A stretch of DNA of 64,000 nt. Source: Benincasa hispida. Its lineage: Eukaryota; Streptophyta; Magnoliopsida; Cucurbitales; Cucurbitaceae. The notes beneath the pieces were generated by a model that worked only from the letters and a program-made list of their open reading frames with translations, ran no database searches and was not told the DNA's origin. This document shows positions 48,468 to 60,315 of the stretch, in pieces. Each line of letters begins with the position of its first letter. Within the stretch, counting starts at the first letter, position 1. The stretch is from contig NC_052360.1 of the NCBI RefSeq assembly GCF_009727055.1, forward strand, positions 67,030,526 to 67,094,525, in the 5' to 3' direction. A program made the position numbers and the translations under genes.

Positions 48468-50361
48468 TGTAGGGATTGATGCTCTAAATATCGTAGTCTT
48501 GTAATGGTCTTTGTAGTTTGTAATTGTATTGTACAAATAATTTATTTATCTAATAAAATAAAATGTATTTTATTTGACATTTAGTTGCATTAACCCACAA
48601 AAACCAATAAACTAAGATTCAAGATTATCTTATGTAAATTAAAGATGTATGTGGAGATATACAGGTTGATCATGTGGATAACCGAAATGGTTTGTAGGAG
48701 ATGGATAAGGTTGGCTACTTTATCCTGGTGACACTATGAATACAGTCCGCTTTGTAGTTGTCACAATTGTTGTAAAATGCTACAAATATATGAACCTGAT
48801 CATTCATGTGGAGATATGTGAGCAGGGGTATTCTATACAAAGAGTTTGTTTAAGACCGGACCACAAAATAAATAGTCTTTCTATATAACACCATTGCTAG
48901 AAAAGACTTACATTTCATCAGGATGACCATAGGTGACTTGACCTGATACTGAGTGAGTTGTGAAATCTTGCCTATGAAGATGGTCCTTTGATCTACATGG
49001 GTGAGAGTGGCTAGTTTCGCCGACTCAATATGTCTACCATCTTGGGGATTTGTTTGATTGAGGAGCTAGGAACGCAACTTTACAAGAAGGAATTCATTCA
49101 TTCCTTACTGTTAGGGTAAGTAAAGAAACTCCCTTAAGGGCTGATTCCAGAGCTTGAACAATGTGGTGTCGTACTCTCTCCTAGCCTGAGAGGGGTTTTA
49201 GTTATAGTTGGACTATAACTTATTGTTTATTAGAGGGATCAGTGGTACTTAAGGAATCATATGTAATTGTAGGGACAAAACAATAATTTTAGCCCAACTG
49301 TACTTACGAGTAATTTGTGAAGGGCCAACGCGTTGTTGATTAGTTATATCCAATGGACACATAAATATATTTGTAGTGCGAAGAGTGCAGCTGTCGGTCT
49401 TTAGTGGAGCGATCAGTAGTTAATGGAAGTTAATTAATATAATTAAATAGTTTAATTAATTAATCAAGTATCATTAAAGTTTCAATCTATAGGTCCATAA
49501 GATCCCTTCGTTAGCTTGATTGGGATTAAATGAGAATCAAATTAATTTTTTTATTAATTTTAATTGTTCAAATTAATAAAGGAAATTAATTATATATATA
49601 ATCAATATAATGTATATGATATATTACAAGATAAAGTTTTGTTTGAGAGAGAATAAATATTTTAATATGATTCAAATCTTAATTATATGAATGTGATCCA
49701 AAATTTAATATGAATATGATTCGTATTAAATACTATAGGTTAAATGGGAGATTAATAAACTATAAGTTATGTGTTATATTAGATATAACATATGTTTTGA
49801 TATATATATATTAACTTTTAAGTAAAATTCAATTTTTTAAAAATAAAATTAAATAATGAGAGGGAGTTATTTTTTAATAACTTCCCTCAACCCACTCTCT
49901 TATCACATATGTGAAATTAGTTTCATAAAAGAGAGATATATATGATTCCTCTATTTTCTTCTTCTCCCCTGCATCTTTGAAGCACTATGAAAAAGAATAA
50001 AAGTATCTATGTGTTTTTGCTTTCGAAAATCAAACACTCTTCCCTCTCCAAATTAATCTTGAAGCCCACAAAACTCTCAAGATTCTATATCCTCAAGAAT
50101 AATAAGGTTTCCATATGGTAGTATCCGAAGTTTGAGCTATGTTTTTTAGTGTTCATGAGTTCGAAGAGAATTCGAAGAGTTCATGACTTGGAGAGGAAAC
50201 ATGAAGAATTCGATCTTTAAAGCTAAGTTCTTGTTATCTCTTCATTTTTTTTTCTTTTGTACTGTGAAAAGTATGCTTAATTAGTCAAGTGAATCTTGTT
50301 CCCGTCCTCTGAATGAATTTAATATTTTGTAAAATAAAATTGGGACATCAATCCTTCTACA
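48468..50361 (+). repeat. copia 5' LTR, 1.9 kb
   Basis: It starts TGTAGGGATTGATGCTC and ends GGGACATCAATCCTTCTACA, so its termini are inverted repeats of each other. Interior blocks (AATAAACTAAGAT, ACAGTGGATCATG-like, GACACTATGAATAC, GAGTGGCTAG and AGAGAAATCAGTGG-like) recur in the LTRs at 60316 and 63301, showing a common family. Confidence 0.8.
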
Positions 50362-50386
50362 ATGGGTATTCACATAGTCTTTTAAT

Positions 50387-50397
50387 TGGTATTAGAG
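50387..50397 (+). other. Primer-binding site
   Basis: TGGTATTAGAG, 25 bases after the LTR end. It resembles the tRNA-Met type site TGGTATCAGAG with one change. Confidence 0.6.
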
Positions 50398-50699
50398 TGT
50401 TGGTTGAGTCCCAATTTTGATTCCGAACTTTAATATAGAGTAAAGGTTGGATTTTTATTCTACATTTATGAATGTTGAATGGATTTTGCACATTTTGATG
50501 TTTTCGGGATTGGCCTTGTAGAATACTGCTACACTTTTATGATTCGGTATGTAAAGGGTCTGTTGTTTTGGGCATAATTTATTGCTATCGAGTTTGTATT
50601 TGATGTCCATGTCGATCATGATCTTGTTCCGACTTCGATTTAATAGAAAATGGAGCAAGAGTGGAGAGTTTTGGATGAACGGACAAAGAATTGCAAGCA

Positions 50700-50890
50700 T
50701 TCTACCTTACAGCGTAAGACTTCAGCATTGCAACACTAACTTTATGCTATAAGGTAGAAGTCTCAACATTGGATTAACGCTGCGCGGAGTGTTGTGATGC
50801 TGCAAGCAGTGTAGTGTTGCACTACAAACTGAAGGACGCCAACGTCGCAACGCTGGTGAAGAGCGTTGCAACGCTTCGGACATGAGACGC
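50700..50890. repeat. GCGTTGCAACGCT-type repeats in copia leader
   Basis: Several variants of GTTGCAACGCT / AGCGTTGCAAC (for example around 50725, 50775, 50840, 50865) form short palindromes in a locally GC-rich patch. Confidence 0.55.
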
Positions 50891-51029
50891 TAGTCCAAAC
50901 TGGCGGTTCGGGGACTTGAGGTGGTTCAAGCGGCGGTTTTCTTTAGTTTTTTAATTATTAATTGTAATAATTATTTATTTTATTATATTTTGATTAATTA
51001 AATTAATATAAATATTATATTAATTTAAT

Positions 51030-51560
51030 TAATATTTTAGGAAGCCAATCCTAGTCCAAATTGTTGCTTTTAATTATGCATAAGATGTATGATTATTTTA
51101 ATTATTATACATGTCATAATGTATGTCATATAAGAAAATCTCACCATAGAATATACATTTGTTCATGCATCATTTTAATATAAATGTTATATTATAAGGT
51201 TTGATGATATATTGAGCATGCTCATGCATCATATTGTATAAATGTTATAAAGTATGAATATATACATAAACAACATTTTCATGCATCATTTATATTATAA
51301 TTGTTATAATGTAAAATTTAGATGTATGGATGTATGTTGTTTTTTTCCCCATTATCTTAGTATATAATTGTTATATATGTAATGTAATGAAACAGGGATC
51401 GCATGATGCATGACACCACTTTAGTAAATTATAATTGTTATAATTTTTTAAGTATGTCATTAGATGCATGTATAGGTTTTAATTATTTCATTTAATCTTT
51501 ATAATTGTTATAAGTTAAATGAAATTAGAACTAAAATCTATAATAAAAAGTTGCATGCTA
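51030..51560. repeat. ATGCATCAT / ATAATTGTTATAATG repeat array
   Basis: The units TCATGCATCAT and TATAAATGTTATAATGT alternate at least six times with spacing of about 60-90 bases and drift in sequence. No coding frame is present; it is part of the copia leader. Confidence 0.6.
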
Positions 51561-52074
51561 ACATAGGTTAAATCTTTTTTAAATAGTTTAAAATTGATTT
51601 CACATTATACCTATATTTATTAAATTTCTAATACGATTAGAAATAGGTTTAATCTTTTAATTCAGTTTAATAGGATTAAATTGAATTTGAATAAAAGATT
51701 AAATTTGTAACAAATGTATTTATAAAGGACCTTTGTCTTATGATAGTTTTGTCTAGGCTGAGGTACTTAAGATGACAGAAACGAAACACCCCTACCTAAG
51801 AACTGATCTGGAAGGTAAATTAGATAGATTTATTACAAACATGCAATGAATTATTAAAGTTTGTTAAAGTGTTTATGAATAATAATCAACATTGTTAAAC
51901 TATCAAATGTAAATGTTACATTGGAAAAGTTAACAAACACTTAGTGATAATTATTAACCGAATTTTTCTAAGTTAATCAACGTTAGGTAGAATACTCAGT
52001 GGGAGGAAAATTTGTCTATGATACTTCAGTTTCCTTTCATGTTTCTTCTATAAAGTTCACATAGTGAGACCTAT

Positions 52075-52282
52075 GCTTGATCTCGAGACACATTTACTTG
52101 TGTCCCCCTATGGATGGTATTTGCATAGATCAATAACAAGGTGAATGTAGAAAGTGTTCATAGTAAGTGGGAGAGAGACGTGTGTCAACAAATCCCACAG
52201 TCTTGTTCATTAGTTTGTAGCAAATTTTCATACTCGACCTCAAGACACCTTTGCTTGTGTCCCCTACGGATGGTGTTTGCAT
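52075..52282. repeat. 45-bp direct repeat in copia leader
   Basis: CGAGACACATTTACTTGTGT and the following CCCCCTATGGATGG (about 52083) recur as CAAGACACCTTTGCTTGTGT and CCCCTACGGATGG (about 52239), about 156 bases apart. Confidence 0.75.
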
Positions 52283-52688
52283 GATTTTTTACTCAAACTC
52301 TAGAAATGGATAGGATTGATTTAGTTTTTATCCCAATCGATTTTTTCCTATGGTTGGCTCATTGGGGCAGAACTCTAGAATCTAAAAAGAGAAGTTACAC
52401 TTACAAGAAAATGTTAAGCAAGTTAATAATTTTTGGACCAAACAATGGTGACTAATAATTATAGGAATAAGAGTTATTCTAGTGTAATTATTAGTTGAGA
52501 TTGTCTCAATTCAGGGAAAGGGTAACTGATCACCCTACAATGACTTTTACCCTTCCTCATTGAAGCATCATTATAAAATAGATGTCACATATGGTACATT
52601 AAAATTTTTCTAAGTTGATTAGTTATTTAATTGGGTCATGCGTTTAACAACTAATATAAATTAATTGTATGGTTTCAGCAATTTCATA

Positions 52689-53288
52689 ATGATGAGCGCT
52701 ACTTTAAATCGGCCTTCTACTCATACGTTAAACAGCGATAACTATACAAGCTGGAATAATACTATTAATACTGTACGCATTATCGATAACCTATGCTTCG
52801 TCCTGGTTGAGGAGTTTCTTCAAGTCCCAATTGCCAATGTGGCCTGAAATGTTTGGGAAGCATATGAGCGATGGGTTAAAGCGAATGAAAAGGCCCAAAC
52901 ACATATCTTGGCCAGCTTGTCTGAAGTTTTGGCAAGAAGCATGAGCCTATACTCATGGCCCATGAGATCATGGAGTCCTTGAGGGGAATGTTTGGACAAT
53001 CGTCCACACGACTTAAGCATGACGCTCTCAAGCACATCTTCAATGCCCAAATCAAAGAAGGGACATCTGTTCGTGAACATTTTTTGAACATGATGGTCCA
53101 CTTTAACATGATGGAGATAAATGGGTATGTCATCGACGAAGCCAGTCAAGTTAGCTTCATCTTGGAAACTTTATCTGAAAGCTTCAGTTCCATAGCAACA
53201 CTGTCATGAACAAGCTTGACTACAACCTGACCACCCTACTCAACGAGCTGCAGACATACCAACCCTTGATGAAAGTTAAGGAACAGAA
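52689..53288 (+). pseudogene. copia gag
   Basis: The start MMSATLNRPSTHTLNSDNYT matches the N-terminus of copia gag (the UBN2-type region with a D-N-Y-x-x-W core, here DNYTSWNN). ILASLSEVLAR and, in the next frame, SVREHFLNMMVHFNMMEING follow. A stop at 52846 and frame changes near 52930 and 53200 disable it. It stops at 53288 in LMKVKEQN, before the nucleocapsid zinc knuckle. Confidence 0.8.
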
Positions 53289-54045
53289 TGTTGGGTTTTA
53301 TATCCTAAAACTCGTGGTTTGTAAATAATAAATGTATTATATTTTGCAATAAAGTTGTTATTGAGGTTTATTCTATAAAGATGTTATTGAATATATGAAT
53401 TGCACTTAAAACCCCTAAATCCAATAAACTAAGAACCCCTGAGTATAGCATGACTACTTGAATTATATGTAGAGACATAAAAGTGGATCAAGTTCTAGTA
53501 ATAGCCAAAACGATCTATAGTATAGGGATAATGTTGGGTACCTTATCCTAGGGACACTATGAATGCGACTCATTTTGTATTTGATACAAACAATGTGACA
53601 TGAACCGTTCATGTGAAGACATGTGAGTGGAGGCATCCTATGTAATGAGTTTGCATAAGGCTAGACCGCGAAATAGTCATTTTTACTTTATAACGTCATT
53701 TACTGTTAAGACCAACTATTTCAATACAATCACATAGGTAACTTGATCTTAATCTTGAGCTAGGTAACTTGATCTTAATCTTGAGCTAACTATGAACTCC
53801 TGTTTATTCATGATTATCCTTTAGTCTGCGTGGGTGAGAGTGACCTGAGTTCGCCGACTCAATAAGCCCCATATTTTAGGGATAAGACCGGGCAAATAGT
53901 CGGGGACATAGTTTTGCAAGATGGAATTCACTCCAACCCGATTCTAGGGATAATAGATAGGTTGTTCTCTTAAGTGTTAACTCCGGGTCTTGAACAAGGG
54001 GCCACACCCTCTCATTGGCCCAAGAGGGACTCGGTTTAAGGAACA
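53289..54045 (+). repeat. Truncated LTR, left arm of fold-back
   Basis: It starts TGTTGGGTTTTATATCC. It is a plus-orientation copy of the LTR whose complete form lies inverted at 54046-55746, and it stops abruptly after CTCGGTTTAAGGAACA. A 27-bp unit (around GGTAACTTGATCTTAATCTT) is tandemly duplicated within it at about 53730-53785. Confidence 0.78.
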
Positions 54046-55746
54046 TGTAAGTTAAAGCAAAGAGAACTGAGGTGTTAATGAGGAAAACATGATGAATTTG
54101 AAGGGAAAATAGAGTTTTGAGAGAGTTAGAGTTTATGAATTTTGAGAGAAAATTCCAACTTCATAAGGTAGCCAAAAGAACTCAATTCTCAACAAATTTT
54201 CTTCTATTTAAAGAAGAAACCATGCATATTCAATTCTCCTCAAAATGATAGGAAACTGAACATTAGTTATAACGGGATTTAGGTGTTAAAGAGGAAAACC
54301 TGGATAAATCCACCATCTCCATAAAATTATAATTTCCAAAATTCAAGTTTTGAATTAATTCAAATAATTAATTCTAATTAATTTTAAAACCAATAAAATT
54401 AATTCTAAATAAAATTAGTTTACAATTTAATTAATACTAATTTAATATCAAATATTAAATTATTTAACATTAATATTAAATAATTAATTAATAATGTTAA
54501 TTATATCAAATAAATTAATAATTAACAACAATCTTAATCATGAATCCTTACTCATGTGTAGAATATTTAAATCATATTTATATATTTCCAACTCTCTTTG
54601 TAATATAGTTTAATTCACAATTAAACTATATTGATTATGTCAATTATATCGCATATAACTAAAGTTTATTCCCTAAGCCGATTTGAGCAATTCAAATTCT
54701 TTCATAACACTATTCTAAGGTTTAGTCTGATATGAGCTAGCAAGGAGACCTAATGAACATAAAGATCATGAGCTTCAACAATCCGAGATTAACCAGTTAA
54801 ACTCTTTAACCTAGCTAATCAAGATTCGTTAACTACCGGGACACTCCACTATAGCTCGGTAGCTGCACTCTTCTCACTGTAGAAATATTTCTGTCCATTT
54901 AGTATAACCATGATTAGTAAGTCGATATTCACGGGTTGATCGTAATTAGAGTCAAAATTACTGTTTTACCCCTGTAATTACATCTTGTTCCTTAAATCCC
55001 ACTGATCCTCTAATGAACAATTGGTTTGTGGTCCAACCACCAAACCAAGCCCCCTCTCAGGCCAATGAGAGGGTGAGGCCCTTTGTTCAAGACCTAAAGT
55101 CAACATTTAAGAGAATAATCCATCTACTATTCCTAGAATAGAGTAGGAGTGAATTCCATCTTGTAGGACTATATCCCTAATCTTACGTGTAAAATGTGGG
55201 GCTTATTGAGTCGACGAACTCACTCATCTATGTAGATTAAAGGATAATCCTGAATAAATAAGAGTTCATAGTTAGCTCAGGATTACAATCGAGTTACCTA
55301 GGTCATCGTATTAAAATAGATAGTCTTAACAGTAAACGGTGTTGTAAAGTAAAATTGATTATTTCACGGTCTGGTCTTATGCAAACTCATTGCATAGGAT
55401 GCTCCACTCGCATGTCTCCACATGAACGATTCAGGATCACATCGTTTGTATCAAATATAAAGGGGGTTGAATCCATAGTGTCCCCAAGATAAGGTACCCA
55501 CCCTTATCCTTATATTATTGATTGTTTCGACTATTACTTGAACTTGATCCACTTTTATGTCTCTACATATAGTTCAAGTACTCATGCTATAGTAAGGGGT
55601 TCTTAGTTTATTGGATTTAGGGTTTTTAAGTGCAATTCACATATTCAATAACATCTTTACTGAATAAACCTCAATAACAAGTTTATTGGAAAATATAATA
55701 TGTTTATTGTTTATAAACCACGAGTTTTAGGACATACAACCCAACA
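54046..55746 (-). repeat. LTR, right arm of fold-back
   Basis: On the minus strand it starts TGTTGGGTTGTATGTCC at 55746 and runs about 1.7 kb to ...TTTAACTTACA at 54046. It carries a TATA-rich middle section. The first ~750 bases pair with the left arm. It is followed at 55747-55771 by an inverted copy of 25 bases of copia gag that also precede the left arm. Confidence 0.75.
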
Positions 55747-55771
55747 TTATGTTCCTTAACTTTCATCAAGG

Positions 55772-56215
55772 TCTGGCAAATTTCTAATCTTGTTGATGTT
55801 GTGAAACAGATGGTCTTGGAAAAGAACAAACCCAATGTAGTTTGCCAAGTATGCATGGTGATCAGGTATATACTAGTCATGTGCCCTTTAGGAACCCTTG
55901 AGGATGTTGAGGATGAGATAGATTCCAAGGGATAATCCCAAAAGTAAATGCTATTGAAGGGTTCAACTTTAATGGAAAAAATAGACAAAGAGACCCTTTC
56001 AGTCAGAGCTATAATCCAGGGTGGCAGGATCATCCAAATTTTAAATGGGGTGGCCAGAATGAGCAAGTTCAATAGCAAAGGAGCTTAATCGAGCTCAAGT
56101 ATGTCCATGTAGGATATTGTTAAAAGTTTAGTTGATAACTCTTTGAAATTTCAACAGGACACGAAGAATGCTCTCGATGCCTTAAGAACTCAGGTATCTA
56201 ATGGAGTTAGATAAC
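55772..56215 (+). pseudogene. Athila-type gypsy gag fragment
   Basis: Plus-strand frames contain DVVKQMVLEKNKPNVVCQVC, VNAIEGFNFNGKNRQRDPFS, then QSYNPGWQDHPNFKWGGQNE and FQQDTKNALDALRTQ. The YNPGWxxHPNFxW block is characteristic of Athila-group gag. Only this piece is present and stops interrupt it. Confidence 0.7.
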
Positions 56216-56631
56216 ATGCAAAGAAAGAAATCAGAATCAATAAGCACTCTAACTACACTTAATTTGAGTTTAAAACATGCTACTCATAACTATATTACAA
56301 GTGGGTTTGAGTTATACATTATCTTTGATGAAAACTCCACTAATTCATCAAGAAATCCACGAATTTGAGCTTGAATCTTCAAGTAGACCACCACCAAGAT
56401 CTTCTCTACTAATCTCAAGTGAGGATTATGTGGTGGTAACACTCAAATTGAGCTAAATTTAGGTGAATTTGAAAGAGGGCAAATGGGTTTCTATTTCAGC
56501 AACCTTTGGTGTAAGTCTCAGCATGCCTTCTAATTTCTCAGCATTGAGCTTCAATTTATAAGCTCAAATACATGAAGGGAGATGGAGTGCATGGTGTCAT
56601 AATTACACTTTCGGAAGCTTCACTTAGCGAT
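56216..56631. other. Unassigned, probably transposon-derived
   Basis: No open frame. The sequence lies between the Athila fragment and the next LTR, and I cannot assign it to either. Confidence 0.4.
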
Positions 56632-57092
56632 TGTGCGGCACTTGTTTCCGCTCACAAACAAGTCAGCCAATTCGAACATGGATCGCCGATAGCACACTGG
56701 ATGCCTCTCGCAACCTCCACCCTCATTTAAGAGAAAATGGTTTTAGAAAACGGGTTTGGAGAAAAGGTTTTTGCAAACGATTTGAATGTATGAATAGAGA
56801 AGAGAAATATTGTAGTAGGCTAGAAAGCAATAAGCAACAACAATAGCTTTATAACATATTACTCTAGATATGGGGAAGTGAGGGTTAGTCTGATCCCCAT
56901 ATAGTGCATTTTGAACAAAAAGCCAACTGGCACACTTGCATATGCAAAAGGGCGAGCTGTTACTTACAAAAAAACTACAAGGAAAGTCAACTAACATAAA
57001 TAATGAAATATATAACATGAAAGCATGATAAAAAAGGGCTGGATCGGCTTGCAACCACGGGCAACACGCCCTAGACAAGCATGACCGTTACA
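56632..57092 (-). repeat. 3' LTR of second gypsy element
   Basis: The inner boundary is firm: TTACA at 57092 followed by the polypurine tract. The outer boundary at TGTGCGGCAC is a guess from the TG...CA rule, because the partner LTR is not in the window. Confidence 0.55.
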
Positions 57093-57105
57093 TTCTCCCC
57101 CACTC
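57093..57105 (-). other. Polypurine tract
   Basis: The minus strand reads GAGTGGGGGAGAA directly adjacent to the LTR start TGTAACGG. Confidence 0.8.
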
Positions 57106-57109
57106 AATT

Positions 57110-58450
57110 GGTTGATGACCTCGTCAACCGACTTTATTTGAACTTAACAATCTGTTGAATAACATTCTTTAGGTCTTCTGCACGCTCCCAACTGATTTCT
57201 TCATTTGAGAGGTCTTTCCACTTCACCATAAACTTTAGTACATCTCATCTTGGTTGGCCAATGTGGCACATTCGTTTAGTAAGGACTTCTTTGACTTCTT
57301 TCTCTACTGTGTTCTTCATCGTGACAAGCGAACGGGACACTGTGTTGCGTTGTTCATCATTGAGTTCCAGATAGTAGGGCTTTAGATTGCTAACATGAAT
57401 GACAAGGTGAATCTTCCTATGAGGGCAACTGAACTCGATAAGAGGTCTTCCCGACTTTCTCGATCACTTTAATTGGTCTTTCATATGTCCTTATAAGGCG
57501 TTTATCTCGCTGGCCCCAAAATCGGAACTGCTCTGACCGCAGTTTAATCAATACCTAGTCGCTTATCTGGAACTCTCGAGGTCTACGCTTAGTATTGGGC
57601 CACTTCTTCATGCGTCTTTTGACGCTTTCTAAGCACGCTCGTGCGACTTTAGAAGACTGTCTCCACTCTTTGGTAAAGTTATGTGCCTGGGGGCTCTTCT
57701 CTGCATAGGGATGGTCAATGACATGAGGCATGAGAGGTTGTTGCTTGCAAACAACTTCAAATGGGGTCTTCCCTATGGACGAGCTTTTCTGACTGTTGAA
57801 GCTAAATTGGGCATCGATGAAGTGTCGGAGATACTCTTCGACCATACTATTGAAGCGTTCAGTTTGTCCATTAATCTGTGGATGATAGCTCGACGAGATG
57901 TTTAGAGTTGAGCCCAACATTCTGAATAATTCCATCCAGAACATCCCCGTAAATCTCCCATCACGGCCACTAATGATGCTCGCAGGAACACCTCATAGTT
58001 TCACGATATGCTTGAAGAACAGGTGGGTTTTCATCTCAGTAGAACATGATTTCGGAGTTGGGATGAATGTGGCATATTTTGAAAACCTGTCAATGATGAC
58101 CAGTATTGATTTAAATTCCCCAACTTTCGATAGATGCGTGATGAAGTCAAGAGATACACTTTTTCACGGCCTTGAGGGTACTGGTAGGGGCTCTAATAAA
58201 CCTGCTAACTTTGTCCTCTCGACTTTGTCTTGTTGGCAAACAAGAAAAGTTTTGGTGTATCATGACATAGTCTCTGAGGTTCGATTAGTAGTAGCCTTGT
58301 TTCAACAGTGCGTAAGTTCTCTATCAACCATTGTGTCCAACCCATAATATGTCATGACACTCATTCATCAGTAATCTATGTAACTCCCTTGACTAAGGGA
58401 CATATAGACGGTTACCTTTGGTGAAGAGGAGGTCTTCTTCAACCCAAAAC
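57110..58450 (-). pseudogene. gypsy integrase with chromodomain
   Basis: The C-terminal chromodomain is readable at about 57260-57130 as KFMVKWKDLSNEEISWERAE. The integrase core at 57990-57555 shows SGRDGRFTGMFWMELF, where the usual SDRD has lost its first Asp (replaced by Gly), a catalytic residue. It is followed by SSYHPQINGQTERF, RRMKKWPNTKRRPREF and the start of the C-terminal domain. Frames change several times up to 58450. The chromodomain would have targeted integration to modified chromatin. Confidence 0.82.
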
Positions 58451-58519
58451 TAGTGAGTCTTCCCTTCCCTCGCTAGCTACACAATAACCTAAGCCGCCTT
58501 ATCATTTGCAAGATGTGTT

Positions 58520-59995
58520 TTGATCGTCTCCCGAATACTCCCACTCAAACTGTTGGCTTTGAGGTGGGCGAGCATGCACAGGGCCACATACTCGCTCTTT
58601 CGACTAAGAGGATTTGCTGCTTAGTTAGCCCTACCTGGCTTACATTCAAACTGAAAGTCAAATTCGGCCAAGCATTCTTGCCATCGTGCTTGTTTTGATG
58701 ATAACATGGGTTGATTGAAAAAGTGCATATCAAACTGTTGTCTGTCTTGACCACAAATTTAGCCCCCAGGAAATACTGCCGCCAGGCCCTCAGGCAATGA
58801 ACAATGACCAATATCTCTTTCTCGAAAGTGGCATACCGCTTCTCAGTGTCATTCAACTTTCGACTCTCATACGCGATGGGGTGCCCTTCCTGGAGAAAGA
58901 CACCCCCAAAGCAAAGTCTGATGCATCAGTCTCAACTTCGAAGGGCTTAGTAACATCAACTATCTCGAGGACCGATCCTTCCATCATGGATTTCTTCAAG
59001 CCTTCAAAAGCGTCTTGACACTCTGGAGTCCACCTCCAACTCGTATCTTTCTTTAGCAACTTTGTCAGGGGCCCTGCCTGTTTAGAGAACCCTTCCACAA
59101 ATCGATGGTGGTAATTGACTAGTCTGAGAAAGGATCGCAATTTAGTAACGAAGATCGGCACCTTCCGATCCCGGATAGCCATCAGTTTCTCCTCTTCCAT
59201 CCCTATTCGCCCGCATTCGATCATATGACCGAGTAAGTTGATACGTTACTGTGAAAATGAGAACTTTTCTCTCTTTACATACAATTGGTTCTTCCTCAAC
59301 TTTTTGAATACTAACTATAGGTGGACCTAGTGTTCCTTCATAGACGGTCTGTACACAATTATATCGTCAAGGTAGACTACCACAAACTTGTCTAGATATT
59401 CATGAAACACTTGGTTCATTAACATGCAAAATGTAGCTGGGGCATTGGTGAGGCCAAAGGGCATGACCAGGAACTCAAATGCCCCATATCTCGTAACACA
59501 AGTGGTTTTTGACTCATCGCCCTCTGTAATACAAACTTGGTAGTACCCTAATCTTAGGTCAAGCTTCATAAAGTATTTGGCCCCATGGAGGCGATCGAAC
59601 AAGTCAGTGATGATGGGTAGAGGGTACTTGTTCTAGACTGTGAGATTTTTCAATGTTCTGTAGTCAATACACAACCGGATACTTCTGTCTTTCTTCTTCT
59701 GAAACAACACAGGGGCCCTATAGGGCGCTTTGGCGAGTCTAATGAATCCTGCAATTAGTAGTTCATCTAACTGTTTTCTAAGTTCCGCCAACTCTGTCGG
59801 CGTCATGTGATATGAATTTTTAGCGAGGGGTCTAGCCTCGGGTAACAACTCAATTTCATGGTCTATCCCCCTCCACTGAGGTATGGCTTTCGGCAAACTC
59901 TCTAGCATTACATCAACATATCTGTCTAACACATACTGGATCTCCTTGGGAATAAATTTCTTTTGCCCCTCTTCCTCGACTACGGGGATGGCCAA
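58520..59995 (-). pseudogene. gypsy reverse transcriptase and RNase H
   Basis: Reverse transcriptase runs from 59995 ([40 protein letters not shown]) to about 58900. It includes [28 protein letters not shown] and the catalytic YLDDIIVY box, which is intact. RNase H follows at 58880-58545, with EKRYATFEKEILVIVHCLRA and FVVKTDNS. Stops separate the blocks, for example near 59630, 59325 and 59225. Confidence 0.88.
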
Positions 59996-60315
59996 TTAGG
60001 TAGGTTCATCGTGGGCTAGGCCTCTCTTCAGTTTGAGAGCCGATATCATTTTCACTCCGTATGGCTGCTTGATGCTTATCTGAACAACAGTGTGGTTCAA
60101 CCCCGTGATTACTAAACAATTGGCGGGAGACATAGAGATGACCTTCTGCTCGAGGAGAAACTCCATCCCTAACACAACATCAAGGTCATCCATTTTTACG
60201 ATCACAAAATCAGCCTACCCAACCCATGAACCTAGTTTTATCGTGACCTTGCGTGCAACTCCCCTAATGGGTAAGGTGACTGAGTGGACCACTTTGATTT
60301 TTCCTGGGTCCTTAT
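59996..60315 (-). pseudogene. gypsy protease, C-terminal part
   Basis: DLDVVLGMEFLLEQK marks the second conserved block of the retropepsin fold. Upstream, DPGKIKVVHSVTLPIRGVAR leads directly to the insertion point of the solo LTR. The active-site half lies on the other side, at 62396-62540. Confidence 0.82.

Larger units (their letters stand above)
48468..53288 (+). mobile_element. Ty1/copia retrotransposon, 5' half
   Basis: A plus-strand element with a 5' LTR (48468-50361), primer-binding site, long untranslated leader rich in repeats (50400-52680) and broken gag (52689-53288). It is cut at 53288 by a fold-back of other LTRs, and no pol or matching 3' LTR follows in the window. The long leader before gag is unusual in length for copia but may include older insertions. 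Confidence 0.78.

Noticed and set aside
57898..58347. 149-codon plus-strand frame
   Set aside because: It lies antisense to the gypsy integrase, whose conserved motifs are readable on the minus strand.
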